DNA from: Tolypeutes matacus | Lineage: Eukaryota; Chordata; Mammalia; Cingulata; Chlamyphoridae | Length of the DNA stretch: 64,000 nt | Assembly: GCA_026826555.1 (NCBI GenBank) | Contig: JAKSZT010054324.1 | Span: forward strand, 6,709,581-6,773,580 | Reading direction: 5' to 3' | Part shown: positions 1-12,400 of the stretch, piece by piece | Position numbering within the stretch: the first letter of the stretch is position 1 | Layout: every line of letters starts with the position of its first letter | The notes under the pieces: generated by a model | Databases searched by the model: none | What the model saw: the letters and a program-made list of their open reading frames with translations, nothing else | Told to the model about the DNA's origin: nothing | Made by a program: the position numbers and the translations under genes

Positions 1-508
1 AAGAGAAGTCAGACCTAGTACTGTGGCCTATGTGATCCAGTCTCACTCTACTTCTCCCACCTAATTCTCCTGTGACAACAGATACTTAGTGAGCCCCTGG
101 CTTACTGGTTGTTTCTCAATATTGGAAAGGCTCATCCTTGCTTTCAGAGCTTTCTACATTTGCTTTTCTTCAGTAACTATGATACTATAGAACACATTCA
201 GTAACTTATACTTGATCCATCAATATCTCCCTTTCACCCTTTGTCTTTTCAGGTTTATTTCCTCCAGCATTTAAGCCCAATCCTCTCATTCTCTTTTTTT
301 TTTCCTCAGTCATCCTTTCAGTTTTTAAAAAATAATAACTTCCTCATGTAGACTATACTCTTACACTGTTTCCAGGGTACATTATTCGATGTCCTTCTTG
401 ACCCTATATCCTGAAAATGAAAATGATCCTCTGCACTGGTGCCTGGGGAACTGTCAAGTCTTTCTCTCCCTTTTCCTTCTTCTTTTTTCAGATTTTTTAA
501 TGGGGCAT
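1..508. other. AT-rich DNA, no gene seen
   Basis: No credible coding frame, RNA gene or recognised repeat. The longest open frame (389-610, +) runs into the LTR that begins near 509 and has no recognisable domain. A short T-rich tract lies at about 292-304. Confidence 0.6.
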
Positions 509-1080
509 TGCATTAGTTTTCTAATGTCACATAACAAATTACCACAAACTTCATGGCTAAACAACACCTGTTTATTAGCTCACAGTTCTGTAAGTCGGAG
601 TCCAGGCTAGATTCTCTGCTCAGTCTCACTGAGATGAAATCAAAAAGTCAGCCAGGGCTGCAATTCTCACTTGGCCTTGGGGCTCTCTGCTAAGCCCATT
701 GGTTGTTGACAGAATTCTTTTTCCTGTGGTTGTAGAACTGAGGGTCCCATGATCTTGCTAGCTGTCAGCCAGGGACTCCCACTCTTGGGTCCTTGCCACA
801 TAGTCCCCTCCATCTCAGTAATGGAGAACTTCTCTCACATTGAATCCCTCTCATGTTTTGAATCTCTCTGACTTCTCCTTCTGTGACAAACCTGAGAAAA
901 ACTCTGTGCTTTTAAAGGATTCATTTGATTAGGCTAGGCCCACTAGGATAATCTCCATATCTTGAGGTCAACCATGCTATATAACATAATTTAATTACAG
1001 GAGAAAAATCTATCATATTTATAACCCTAATTATTACACAGGGAAATCTTGGGGGACACTTTAAAAATTCTGCCTCTAAG
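509..1080 (+). mobile_element. MLT1-like MaLR (ERVL-MaLR) LTR, old
   Basis: The segment opens with TGCATTAGTTTTCTAATG followed by ACAAATTACCACAAAC, which is the characteristic start of MLT1-type LTRs. It ends near AAAATTCTGCCT, their usual tail. A TTTATTAGCTCACAGTTCTG block and a GGCCCACTAGGATAATCTCC block inside also fit the family. It is diverged and no target-site duplication is clear. The family call comes from remembered consensus, not from a search. Confidence 0.7.
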
Positions 1081-2192
1081 AGGTGTGACAATAAGTCCAA
1101 AAAGAACTTTAGTTTTCTTATCAAATTTGTTATGACTCCAGAGAGAGTCAAACTTAGATAGATCGATATTCTTCAGGGATATCTTCTCTCTTTCCACCCT
1201 TCAGCCTGGTTCTTTTCTGTTCCCTAGACTGAAACATCAGAAAGAGGCATAGACCAATTCAAGACAGGTCAACAAATTCAGTTGCTAAGGCAAAATCACC
1301 ACAAAGATTGAAAACTCTGACTATTTTTTCTACTCCCTCACAGGTTTGCTTTAATGCTCCTTCTTTAATGACTTCCATGTGATTTTTTATTTATATGAAA
1401 TATATGTACATAGTTCATAAAAGCAAATACTGTACAAAGCCTATAAAGAAAACCCATAATCCTCTGTCCTCACCACCCTTGAATCCCACTCTAGGGAGAA
1501 GAGCCTTCAACTCTTTTAGCTGTTTTACTGTGATCAAGACATCCCTATTTCTCGAGATTTAAAAACAAATAAAAATCATCTATTAATTCCTACCTTAGGT
1601 TATCAAGGTCCAGTTCTCTTACACATTTGTCAATGTGGGGTTTTTTAAATTGGTATTTAGTATTCACATCTTTATGACTCTGTGAATATAATTTATAACT
1701 GAGCCACAAATCAACACTAGGATTATATCTATTTTCTTATAAATTGCCTTATTTTCTGTTTTCCTTGTTTTCTATGTGTGTATCTCCAATTTATCTCCAA
1801 ATCCTCCAACAAAATACTGACTCATTTCCATTTGTTAAAACACCTTGAGAATGTCTTTCTTATTGAAACATCCAATCTAGAGTTCTCCAACATCCAACTG
1901 AGATTGCTTTCTCTCTGGATCTCACATACAGTCATTACCCAGGAGATTGCCTCCTCGTAGAATGCTATAAATTCCCTTCACTTTTCTCCTTTGTTGTACT
2001 CCTTTGTTGCACTCCTGCCTCTTAGATCAGCTTCCAGAGAATTTAAATTAAAATTCTAGACTTGTAAAGGTATTGCTTGAAGTCTTCTAATTTTCAGTTT
2101 TGCCATTTAAGAAGTCCAAAGCCATTGTCACTTTGATCCTTAATACAAAACCCTATTTTGTTTTTGGTTGCTAGAAGGATTTTTCTCTAGAA
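1081..2192. other. AT-rich intergenic DNA
   Basis: No coding frame with a recognisable domain. The stretch is AT-rich with scattered short homopolymers, and no repeat family could be named. Confidence 0.5.
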
Positions 2193-2317
2193 CATAGGAA
2201 TTATTGTGAAAATTTTATACAGAAGCAACTGAGATTTAGAGAGGGAAGTGATTGCTCTAAATTCAGATAAGAACTAAAATTCAAATAATTTTTTATCTGA
2301 TTCCAAGCCTATGTTCT
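2193..2317 (-). repeat. Local duplicate of part of a MIR element
   Basis: This stretch is nearly identical to 3639-3763, about 1.45 kb downstream. Both carry the same unusual departures from MIR, for example CAGAAGCAACTGAG and TTGCTCTAAATTCA. Similarity starts at CATAGGAATTATTGT and stops at CCTATGTTCT, whereas the downstream copy continues into further MIR sequence on both sides. The simplest reading is that this copy derives from the downstream MIR. Confidence 0.75.
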
Positions 2318-3562
2318 CTTTATCTCTGACATAATAAAAAATCACAATTATGAACCTTGCTTGGATCTTCATTGTGCTTAGACATTTGGTTGGTTCTTAT
2401 AATTTTAGAAACTCATGCCAGTTATAGGAAAATATTCTTGTATGGACTTTTAAAAAATATTTTCCCTTTATTTTAAATATATTGTTTCTTATATTATAGG
2501 GCACCAATCTATATTTTTTCAAATCTCTCATGAATTTGAGAACATTTTAACTTCATATATAAAATAGTCAGACTTTTGTCTTATAAATGTACTATACTGT
2601 TTTTCATTAAAAGAGTATATTTTATATTTTTTGCAAAATTGGTCTATTATGTTATTTTTTTTCTGAAATTCTCAGCTATACTTCCAAATAAACTCTAAAA
2701 ATACTCCTTTTCAAGTTCCAAAATAAACCCATTTGGGTTTTGATTAATTATGTTAAACCCACTTGGGTTTTTATTAAATATGTTAAACCCCTTAATTTGG
2801 GAAATATTAACATTCTTACAATACTCAGTCTTTTTATCTAAAATATGATATGTTTATTCTGTGTATTGAACTCTTATTTTAGGCCTCTCATTAATGATTG
2901 TAGTATAACTATTCTCATATAAATAACAAATCTTTTAATCTCTAGTCTTAAACTATTATTAATGGAATATTTTCATTGTACTTTTTGGGGTGTTTGTTAA
3001 TTCATAAATTTCTTTACTCTGGTTACTTTCATTCAAATAGTCTCTCAGTTTACTTTCTTTTGTTTTCTAGTAAGCAATTATCTACATATAGTAATAATCT
3101 TCTTAACAGTTTACTTCTTATTTTCATGTGGATTGCTAGAATTCCAGAGTAACATTTAATAAAAAAGGATAATCATGGGAATCCTAAAAATTGTCCCTGA
3201 TTTTAATGGCAAATACACTAATGTTTCACAGTTCTGGTATTATTTACTGCTTTTTTGTTTTTAATTAACTATTACAATATTAACTTTTTTTGAAGAAAAG
3301 CTAGAAGGGAAGTGTCATGAGGGTAAGGACCTTATCTAATCTCAATTGCATATAATATTGCCAAACTAACATCTTTGTTTCATTTCTGTCATTGACTTTT
3401 ATTCTCTCCGCTTATTCTGGTTTGTTTTTTTTTCTTTGCCGTTTATTTTCTTAACTTTCTGGGTTTAATGATCTACAGTGATAAGCTATTTTTATTCTAC
3501 TATTGATTATCTTTAAATTTATCATATCTGTACCTAAAATATTTCTCAATATATATATAGTT
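2318..3562. other. AT-rich intergenic DNA
   Basis: Very AT-rich, with no gene. A short internal echo occurs near 2728-2790, where a CCCATTTGGGTTTT-type phrase recurs as CCCACTTGGGTTTT. This looks like a local imperfect tandem repeat of about 35 bases. Confidence 0.5.
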
Positions 3563-3773
3563 ACTATTTATTGGGGACTTACTCTTCGTTACTTGCCCAA
3601 CAGTTATTAACACATTCATTCATCATATAATCCTGTGGCATAGGAATTATTGTTAAAATTTTATACAGAAGCAACTGAGGTTTAGAGAGGTAAGGAATTG
3701 CTCTAAATTCATATAAGAACTAAAATTCACATAATTTTTGGCCTGATTCCAAGCCTATGTTCTTAACCAATAT
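3563..3773 (-). repeat. MIR SINE, antisense
   Basis: Read on the plus strand it shows the antisense MIR order: an ATTTATTGGGGACTTACT-like block, a CAACTGAGGTTTAGAGAGGT core and the CCTATGTTCTTAACC end. Because it extends beyond both ends of the 2193-2317 duplicate, it is probably the source copy. MIR elements are ancient tRNA-derived SINEs found across mammals. Confidence 0.75.
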
Positions 3774-4547
3774 ACAATGCAGGAAAATTACTATTTTTTG
3801 CATTCTTTTATTCCCAGAAAACTTACCACATTTTTTGGTCTATTTAATTGTCTTAGGTTTCTAAGTAATTAATGATATTCTAATAATGATATTTTATCTT
3901 CATTTTCTCAATATTTACTCATACTTTTCCTGTTTAATTGATTTTAGTGGAATATATTTAATTCTAATTTTAATGACAGATATCTATGTCATAACCTGGA
4001 TTTAATGGGCTTTCCTTTGGTGTTTCAGTTCTAGGTGTCTTTTGGCTGATGGTTTGATGTAGAGATGATTTCTTATATTGAGGAATATCCTCTTAATCCT
4101 ACTTTCCTAAAAGGTTTTATTTTTAATAAGAACAGATATTGAATTCTCCTAAATTTAATTTTGGAATCTTTCAAGAAGATGATAAATATTTCTTCTTGCA
4201 ACTTTTAATATTATCAAATCTTAGTAGATTTATGAATATAAGGCCTTCATAGCTTTCCTAATGCATTTAAATCATAATATAATTTTAAGTGTTATTTGCA
4301 AATGAATCTTTAGTATTTTACCACTCTTCAAGTGTAAAGTTAATCTGTAGTTTTTACTTTTCATTTCTTTTGTTAGGTTTTGGTATTGTGATCTTGCTAG
4401 CTTCTTAAAGTTAATTGAAAATCTTTGCATATTTTTATTCTTCTCTGAAACAGTTTAGCTAAAGCAACTGATCCTTTAAAATTTGAAAGAAATTTCCTTT
4501 AAGTTTTTAATATCTGGGTTAAAAATTTTGATACTCATCCAGGCAAA
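3774..4547. other. AT-rich intergenic DNA
   Basis: No gene or identifiable repeat beyond general AT richness. Confidence 0.5.

Positions 4548-4584
<37 letters not shown>
4548..4584. repeat. (TA)n microsatellite
   Basis: An almost perfect alternating TA run with a single C interruption. It creates a spurious (YI)n open frame on the plus strand. Confidence 0.9.
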
Positions 4585-4638
4585 ATGACAGGAATGATCT
4601 GGACCCAGGACTTATTTGGAGATATTTCTTTGATTATT

Positions 4639-4690
4639 TCTTTTTTTTTTTTTTTTAATTATTATTTTTATTTTTTTCTTTTCTTTTTTG
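4639..4690. repeat. T-rich low-complexity tract
   Basis: A run of about 16 T followed by T-rich sequence with isolated A and C. Any coding frame through it (F/Y-rich) is an artefact. Confidence 0.85.
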
Positions 4691-4970
4691 ATTATTTCTT
4701 GAATTGATAGTTAGCTTATTGTTCTGATCAGGCTTCCAAAGTCATCTTGAAACAATTTTGGTTAATTGAATCTCTTGGAAAAAATAGTACATTACAGCAA
4801 GATTTTCAAATTATGTGCTGTGAACCTAACAAATATATATGTTTTAAAATCACCCTGTATCTGTAGTAATATTGCTATTATCTTTTCTAATTTTGCATAA
4901 ATGTGTTTTATCTACATTCTTGAAACAATTAGGAAAAAATTCATTTATATTTTTTAAGAACTCACCCTTA

Positions 4971-5065
4971 TGGGGAGTAGATAGTGGTTGAGTGCCTGCT
5001 TCCCAAGTATGAAGTCCTGGGTTCAATTCCCAATACCTCCTAAAAACAAAACAAAACAAAACAAA
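4971..5065 (+). mobile_element. DAS-type tRNA-derived SINE, monomer
   Basis: The body shows a GGGGAGTAGATAGTGGTTGA start, a GGGTTCAATTCCC B-box and CCTCCTAAAAAC, then an (AAAAC)n tail. It is flanked by 11-bp direct repeats differing at one base: ACTCACCCTTA at 4960-4970 and ATTCACCCTTA at 5066-5076. These are target-site duplications of L1-type retrotransposition. The element is moderately diverged. Confidence 0.85.
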
Positions 5066-5076
5066 ATTCACCCTTA

Positions 5077-5570
5077 GATCTAGTCATCATTTTTTCTGTT
5101 TTCTATTTTTTGTCCTGATTTTATACTAATTATTCCCCCTTTCCTTGTCTTGGGACATTAGTTTAATTAATTGTTTTTTCCTTATAATAATGATAAACAA
5201 TTGAATAAACTATTAAAAGTTGTAAATTAGTGTCAGATCTAGAACTTTCAGATTTAAATGATAAACTTTATATAAATATTCCATTTTATGTTTTGTTTTG
5301 AATTCCTTGTATTGATATTAACAAATTCTTATTTTTCCTTGCATTTGACCAGTAATTTGTCCACCCTTTTGTTTTTAAACTCTCTTGGACAAATGGTTTT
5401 CATTCTATCTCTCTTAAGCAAATTGATCTCATCCAGAGTTCTTATTTTAAACTGGAGAATTTAACCTATTTATATTAATTATCAAAATAAATACTTAATT
5501 TTCTTCCCACCTTATTTTTTCTCTTTTTAATGTTTTCTTGATTTCCATGTTTTATTCTTTAAATTTTGGG
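5077..5570. other. AT-rich intergenic DNA
   Basis: No gene or repeat recognised. Confidence 0.5.
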
Positions 5571-6080
5571 GTTGAATTCCTCCAAAGCACACCCTGAGTT
5601 AAGTTTATTTGGCAGGTGACTACAGGAAGTACAAGTGAGGACGTAAGAAAGTAAGAATGGGGAAGTTTCAAAAAAAAAATGTGATAAAGGTCATATGAAT
5701 GCAGGCAGTACCTGTGTGGGCACTGAAGCTCAATCCCACTGAAAATCCTCTAAGGAAGATATAGAAAGGAACTCAGAATTGTTCCACTGAAGGACAGGGG
5801 AGATGGAGATTTTATCTGCTAAATCCCAGGCCTCAGGGTTGTTCCTGAGGGTGTTAAATCCCTGGCACTCTTGAGCTGCTTTGAGTGGGCTGAGGAAGTT
5901 CCTATGGTTCTAGAGAAGCAAAGAGACAAGGGAATTTGAGGGGGAAAGCTGCCAACATGTGTGGGAACTGATCACAGTAGCAATGGTGAACCCAGCAGTT
6001 GGCCTAGGGCACATGGGCATCAACAATATCTGCTAGACAAGGCTATGGAGGGACCCCTCCTCATTTTTCTCTGCTAATAT
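5571..6080. other. GC-richer block in AT-rich DNA, possibly an old LTR
   Basis: About 500 bases that are visibly less AT-rich than their surroundings, without a usable coding frame. The change in composition and the CTCAGG/CCTGAGG-rich text suggest an unrecognised old LTR-type repeat. I could not find termini or a family name. Confidence 0.3.
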
Positions 6081-8745
6081 GAAAGGTGCACATCCTATTT
6101 TTAAGTCTATAAATATCTACCATTATTTTTTTAAATACTTGGCTATATACATTTTCCAATTATTGTAATCAACCTACTTTGGATTCTCCAGAATATAATC
6201 AAGATTCTAAGGTAGCATATTTGAACTATGTACATCTCACTCACTATAACAACACCTCTCTATTTGGGAGGAGGGAATGGGAGAATATTACCTGGAATTT
6301 TAAAGATTTAACATTAGTATTACTTCATATTAAAAAACTTCTTTCCCCAAGATTATTTTTAATACATGCATCACGTTAAATAACAATATTTGCACCTGTT
6401 TAACTCAATTCATAGTTTTTTAGCTTTCATTTAGCTTCTCATTTGGTAACAGGGTGCCTACAAAACACTTACTTTAAAGGGGATGGTTTCTAAGCTGTAT
6501 AAGTATCCTTCTGTGCTGTAACATAAATAAGTACTTAATTACATATTTTGTTCTTCATAGCACTATTCCCTTAATTCTTTAAAAAATGACTTCGTTATAA
6601 CCACACATATCTCAGAATAGTTATTAGACCATTTCTGTACATCAGAATTCCCTTCCTTTGTTGATCATATTTTTCTGCCTTTTTAACCCAGAAATCTAAA
6701 AATTACAGTAAAATAGAGCAAGGTATTGGTGCTATGATGTTTTAATCAATATTACTTGCTATATGATGAGCTGCTTTCAAATTCAGGGCCAGGATATTGT
6801 TTTATCTGTTTTAAAATCAGAAAAGTTTTCTTTTAGTATATCTTTTATATTGCTTCTATTCTTTTTATTATGGCATCTTCTTCAGAAAAAAAATCGTATT
6901 TTGGATCTTTGTTGTCTACCCCTTATCTTTAGCTTATTTTATCTCTTTTTCCTTTCCTTACACCTTCTATGAGAACTTATTAAGGCTGCCCGACTATCTG
7001 ATCTTTATTGTTTCTATTTCAGCCTTTCATCCTGCTACTGTGTTATAGTTTTAAAAATTCTTTCCTTAAGTCTATTAGCTAATGTTTTTTAGTGTGGGTC
7101 TGAGTTCTTTCACAGAGTCCATATTCTCTTAAATTGTATTAAGAGCACAAGATTAATTTCTTCACAAATATTTCTGTCTAATAGTATTTTTTCTCAAAAT
7201 GACTATCTCAGATGTTAAATCGAACTTCTTTTATACAGAAGTTTCTGTTCAGTGTTTGTTGTTTTATTTTGTTTACATATAATCAAAGTAAAGGTACATT
7301 CCAGACCAATAGTTAATCAGAAAGATGTATTTTACTTTGATCCTATGAGTGTTTTCTTGGGACCTATTTAAAGCTCTTTTATCAGATCACAAACTAGTTA
7401 AGTTTATATTATGCCTTTTGGAATCTAATTGTCTGCCTAATTTAGAGACATCATATTCTGGGAGGTGTTTCCCCCCTCTAATTGGTGAATCTTGTGATCT
7501 AAATTTAGCTCTTCAAATTATTTTAGTTTGTGCTATTCTCCATTTTCCACATGATGTGATTGACCTTGTTCAAGGGTCTGTCACCCTTCCACATCTGGAA
7601 ATATCCTATAGATATTCTGTTAGGCATAGACATGCTTGCTTTTGTTTTTCCTATGCAATCTGATTCTGAATTCAATTGACCTCTGTTAGTAAAAATCTTC
7701 TAACATATCCCTCTCCTTATGTCCCATAGCCCATCTTCAACTTAAGTCTTAATATAGCAGATTAAGGAAATATGCATTGGTTTTGTCAATGATCACCTTT
7801 ATTTCTTATAATTCCATACTGCTTTCTCTGGAAAAGGTTAATAAGGAATTCCCATTGTTTTAATTTTTTCTCAGCCTTGATGATTCTGGCATAAGGATGG
7901 CATCTGTCCATACTTTGCATTAGGAATGCTGAATTTTTCTCTGTTACTGTATTCTTTCATTCATTTGATGGTTTTTGGAAAAAAGACGGAAGATTTATAT
8001 ACTGATGCTCAAGTTGCTTCTTATCCTTGATTCCTGTCTACTTCATATTTTAGATGTCACCACACAGATGTCTCCATCTGCTCCTCGTAAAAAGTCATTT
8101 TCAGATACTTGCTTTTTTTCTCTATGTCTTCAGAGAAATGTTCTCTTTCCCTGTTGTTACCATATGCTTTCCTTTTCATTTTTCTTTTTTTTAAAGTTCT
8201 ATCTTCACCCCTTTGAATGGGCAAAACCTATATTAGTTTAGGATTTGACAACAACAGTGTGTGTGAAGTGTGATTTGTCTACTTTACGCTCCACACGGGG
8301 CATACTCCCAAATTCCCAATTGCATAACTAACCTGAACATCAGGTTATTCTGCACAGCATCTAGCACATTTGTGATACCTGATGGACATTCATCAACTCT
8401 GGGCCTACAGGACTAAAAATGGAGCTTTTATTGCTCCAAATGGCAGTTTCTCTGACTAAACTAGAAAGTAAGATGCAGTTATTGCACCTCTGAGATGTAT
8501 AAAAATATGCAAGACCTTTCATGGCATACATAATCCCCTAACTCTTCTGCCCCATCCCTGTTTCCAAGTCCTTTCCATATGTGACAAAGCACTATGTATG
8601 CAATAGGCTTCCATTCTTCCTTTTCTCTATTCTTTAAGCAATGGGAGTTCTTATCTCTGAATATGGATATATATATAGGGGTCAGCTGATGATGATAATG
8701 GATCAGAAATATTGGATCTAAACAAAGTTAGTTTCCATGGAATTG
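6081..8745. other. AT-rich intergenic DNA
   Basis: Several open frames of 66-104 codons occur (for example 7349-7663, +), but none shows a domain, a signal or repeat homology I recognise. Their composition simply follows the AT-rich background. No RNA gene seen. Confidence 0.5.
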
Positions 8746-8758
8746 AAAGTTTGCCTAG

Positions 8759-9164
8759 GGGAGCGGATATGGCTCAAGCAATTGGGTGCACAACTCCCAC
8801 ATGGGAGGTCCCAGGTTCAGTTCCCGGGGCCTCCTAAAGAAGAAGAGCAGACACCACAATGAGCAGATGCCACAATGGGCAGATGCCACAACGAGCAGAT
8901 GTGGCAACCAGCAGATGCCACACATGCTGTGGTGAGCATATGCCACAACAAACAGATGCCACAAACAGCAGATGCCACAACCAGCAGGGAGCAGAAGTGG
9001 CTCAAGCGGTTAGGCACTTGCCTCCCACATGGGAGATCCTAGGTTTGGTTCCCAGTGCCTCCTAAAGAAGACAAGCAGACAGATGAGGGAGCCATCTTGG
9101 GGGGAAGTGGGGAGAAGAGAATAAATAAAAATAAATAGTAATTTTTTAAAATGCTTTAAAAAAC
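8759..9164 (+). mobile_element. Dimeric DAS-SINE with repetitive linker
   Basis: Two SINE bodies lie head to tail. The first starts GGAGCGGATATGGCTCAAGC at about 8760 and the second GGGAGCAGAAGTGGCTCAAG at about 8988; each ends in CCTCCTAAAGAAGA. They are joined by a linker of short CAGATGCCACAA-type repeats. The whole unit ends in an A-rich tail and is flanked by a perfect 13-bp duplication, AAAGTTTGCCTAG (8746-8758 and 9165-9177). The dimer therefore inserted as one transcript. Confidence 0.92.
8857..8990 (+). repeat. CAGATGCCACAA minisatellite linker
   Basis: About eight degenerate units of roughly 13-18 bases built around GCAGATGCCACAA, lying between the two SINE bodies. Spacing is irregular and there are no unique spacers, so this is a tandem repeat. 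It yields spurious antisense frames rich in C, H and W. Confidence 0.85.
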
Positions 9165-9177
9165 AAAGTTTGCCTAG

Positions 9178-10879
9178 TTTGTACCATGGTCCCTCTACAT
9201 CTTTGAGTCTGTCGAACCCTTAGACAACAGTGATGAATCAACATGGTTTCCTAGACTTCTTTTTAAAGGGATGTTTCACTGGTAATTGCATTTACTTTAA
9301 CCCACTGTTACCAGTATTTGCTTGTATTAACCAACCCAGAATTGTTCAATTTATTCTTTATTATTTCAAAGTTTTACATTTAGCCATCAATTTAGTCACG
9401 TGGAAAATTAATTAAATAACTATCATATATCCTGAGCATGCTATGTTCTGGACATTTTATGACAACTAATGTATCACCACTCCCTTTAAGAGACTTATAG
9501 TCTATCGGGGGGAAAGGACCTCTACATAAATAAGCTACCTACAGTTGTATGGATGTTACGACAGAATTCATTATGTTAGGTTGTCAAAGAAAGAAATGAT
9601 CAGTTCTTCCAGATAGGAGTCTCTCTTTATAAGAGAGACAGAACTTGAACTGAATTTATAAAAAGGAAAATGAGTAGATGTTTAACAAACAGACACATTG
9701 GGGGAATTGGGGACATAGGTAGGGAGGATATTGCATGTATTTGGAGCAATGTCTGGCATGAAACTGCCTGGAATACTGGAAGAATTTAGAGAAACTTGGC
9801 ATAACTGAATAATTCATTGTGAGAAACACCCAGCCAACAAGAAGGCTAGAAAGGCAGGGATGGGCCCATTAAAAATGTGAAACTCCAAGTATAGTGCAAT
9901 AGAAAATGATTACAGTCTGTGCCTTATGCTATTAGAGTTCTTTATACTTCTCCTCTAAAGATTTATCTACTATAATAGGTTCCACCTCCATTTTTATGAT
10001 CATGCCATTTATCATATATTTGCCACCTCAACCATATTTAAGATGAATGCAAAATATTTTGAGTTAGTCATTTTAGTTTGATTGACTAAAACTCTCTCTT
10101 TTTCGTTGCTCTTCTCCTGCCCTAGAAAAAGACTGGAAATATTGAAATGGCCTAACTCGTTTTACTCTAGGTAAAATAGGCCACAGATATTTAACTCAAA
10201 TATATAACAATATGCTTTCTAGATTAAAATAACACAGAATCAAAATTTTTTCCTGAATTCAGAGACAAATGCTATTCATTGACTGAAGTGGCAATGCAGA
10301 AATGTATGGCATACAGCATACGGCTGAGAACATTAAAAGTGCTTACACCGAGAGGAGGTCATAACCTAGTGAGCATAACCAGAACCTAGAAGGTTCATTC
10401 CATTACTGGAATGTCAACCAAGAGAATGGCAAGGACAGTGTATTATATATCAAAACTATTTACAATGCCAGAGAGATACAATTTGACAATGAAGAGAGGA
10501 ACAGTAAAGGACTTTGACTAAAAATGAAAGGAATGAAAAATAAAGGAGAAACCCTGATGGCTATCTACAAAAGACCATTAGCATGAAAGGTGAATGACAG
10601 TGAAAAATTGTAAGTCAACAGTTTATACACTCTAAATTGCTTTGTCTTCTACCAGAGGAGATTTCCAACTCCCCCATATTTTTGCCAAGTGAGTATGATA
10701 AAAGAGTGAAAAACAAGCAGTATCAAAGATTCCTAAATTATATAAAAAACAACTTTATGATTCATAAAACAAAAGAATCTGCAGAAAGAGATTATATTGT
10801 ATCTCTTACATACAAGGAGAAATGATATTTGAGTTTGTGTCTATAGATTGCTGTCATGCAGAGTGGCTTTGACAAAAAT
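9178..10879. other. AT-rich intergenic DNA with a weak ancient-repeat trace
   Basis: No gene. Text near 9440-9790 (AGAGACTTATAGTCTA and following) faintly resembles the opening part of the ancient repeat at 10880, but too weakly to call. The short frame at 10637-10825 has no recognisable domain. Confidence 0.4.
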
Positions 10880-12400
10880 CTTATGGAAAACCTTTTGTTG
10901 AGTGCCTACTATGTGTGCCAGGCTCTGTTTAGGCACTTGGCATATATCAGTGACAAAAACAGATAAAACTCTGCCCACAAAGAAATTACATTTTTAGTTG
11001 GGGCAGGCAGAAAATACACAAGTATAATAAATAAGTAAATTGTATCTTGTACTAGCAGTGATAAATTCTATATAAAAAGAAAAAGTAGAATAACACAAGG
11101 GGGGTAAGAGTGCCCAGATGGGGGCAGAGGTATTCTACAGTATTAGACAGGTTTTTCATAGGTTAAGAAAATTGTAATAGAGCAAATATTTGAAGGGTAA
11201 AGGAGGTTACCCACTAGCTATCTGGGAAAAATGTGTACCAGTGCAGTGCAAGGTCACAAGTTACCAAGTCTGAGGAAGGGCAAGGAAGCACATGTGGTTG
11301 GAGTATAGAAGTAGCTGATGAGGGCAAAGAGAAAGGGGCCAGATCTCAGTTTATTTAGGGTCTTGTGGGCTATTTTAAGAGCTTTACATTTACTTTTGGT
11401 GAAAATGGAAAGCAATTGCAGAGTTTTGTGAAAAGGAATGAATAATATAGTTTATACTTTTAAAGGACCACCTGTTATGTTCAGAATAAACTATGGTAGG
11501 CAAAGTTGAAACATTGAGAATTGTCAAAATGGTATTGCAGCAACAAAAGGGTGAGATGATGGTGGCTCAGCTAGAGAGGAGGTATGAACCCTGTGAGAAG
11601 TGTTTTGATTCTAGGTATATTTTGAAGGTGGAATCTACCTAATTTGCTATTGGTTTAGAATGTGAGAGAAAGAGATTAATTAGGATGACTGCAAGTTTTT
11701 GACCAGTAAGACAGGAAGAATGGAGCTTCAATCACCTGGGCAGGGTAAAATGCATATTGAGCTAGATTTTGTAGGGGGTGTATACAAACAGGGGCTCAGT
11801 TTTGGATATGTTGATTTTGAGATGATTAGATATACCAGTGGAGATTTTGAATATTCAGTTGGACATACAAATCTGGATTTTGAAAGATTCTGGGTGGAGA
11901 TATAAATGTGGGCATCATTAGTGAGTACAAAATAATAAGGTTAGGTCACTAAAGGAATGAATGTCCCCAGAGAAGAGAAGGGGAACAAGGACTAAGAACT
12001 GAGACACTAAAATATAAAGAAGATGGAGAGCAGAGGAAAAAAAAAACAACAAACAAGAAAAGATACTGAGGATTAGTGGCCAGTAGGATAGTATGGTATC
12101 TTAGAAGACAAGTGAAGAAAGATTATCAAGTAGGAGAAAGTGACCAACTTTATTAAATGCCGCTGATAGTTCAAGTAAATATCAGCTCAAGGACTGAAAA
12201 TCAACCACTTGGTTTGGAAATGTGGATGTCATTGTTGACATGGACGGAGTTATTTCTGTGGAGTGGTAGAGATGGAAATCTAATCACAGTGGATTAAGAG
12301 AGAACAGATTTGGAGACAGTAAATAAAGGCAACTCTTAAGGAATCTTGATCAACAGACAAACAATAGAATAGAGTGGTGGCTGGCAGAAGAAGAGGGGTT
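10880..12400 (+). repeat. Long ancient mammalian interspersed repeat, copy 1
   Basis: It begins with the phrase GAGTGCCTACTATGTGTGCC and continues through blocks also seen at 25.2-26.6 kb and 47.5-49.6 kb: a TTTAGGGTCTTGTGGGCTAT block, a GAGATGATGGTGGCTCAGC block, a GGATATGTTGATTTTGAGAT block and a TGACCAACTTTATTAAATGC block. No coding potential survives; the small frame at 11699-11905 is a by-product. I recognise the sequence as a widespread old mammalian repeat but cannot name the family with confidence. Confidence 0.65.

Noticed and set aside
7349..7663. 104-codon plus-strand frame in AT-rich DNA
   Set aside because: Composition follows the background, no recognisable domain or flanking exon signal; not reported as a gene.
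8857..8990. Regularly spaced CAGATGCCACAA repeats that could suggest a CRISPR array
   Set aside because: Units are short, contiguous and degenerate with no unique spacers, and they lie inside a SINE dimer in a mammalian genome.
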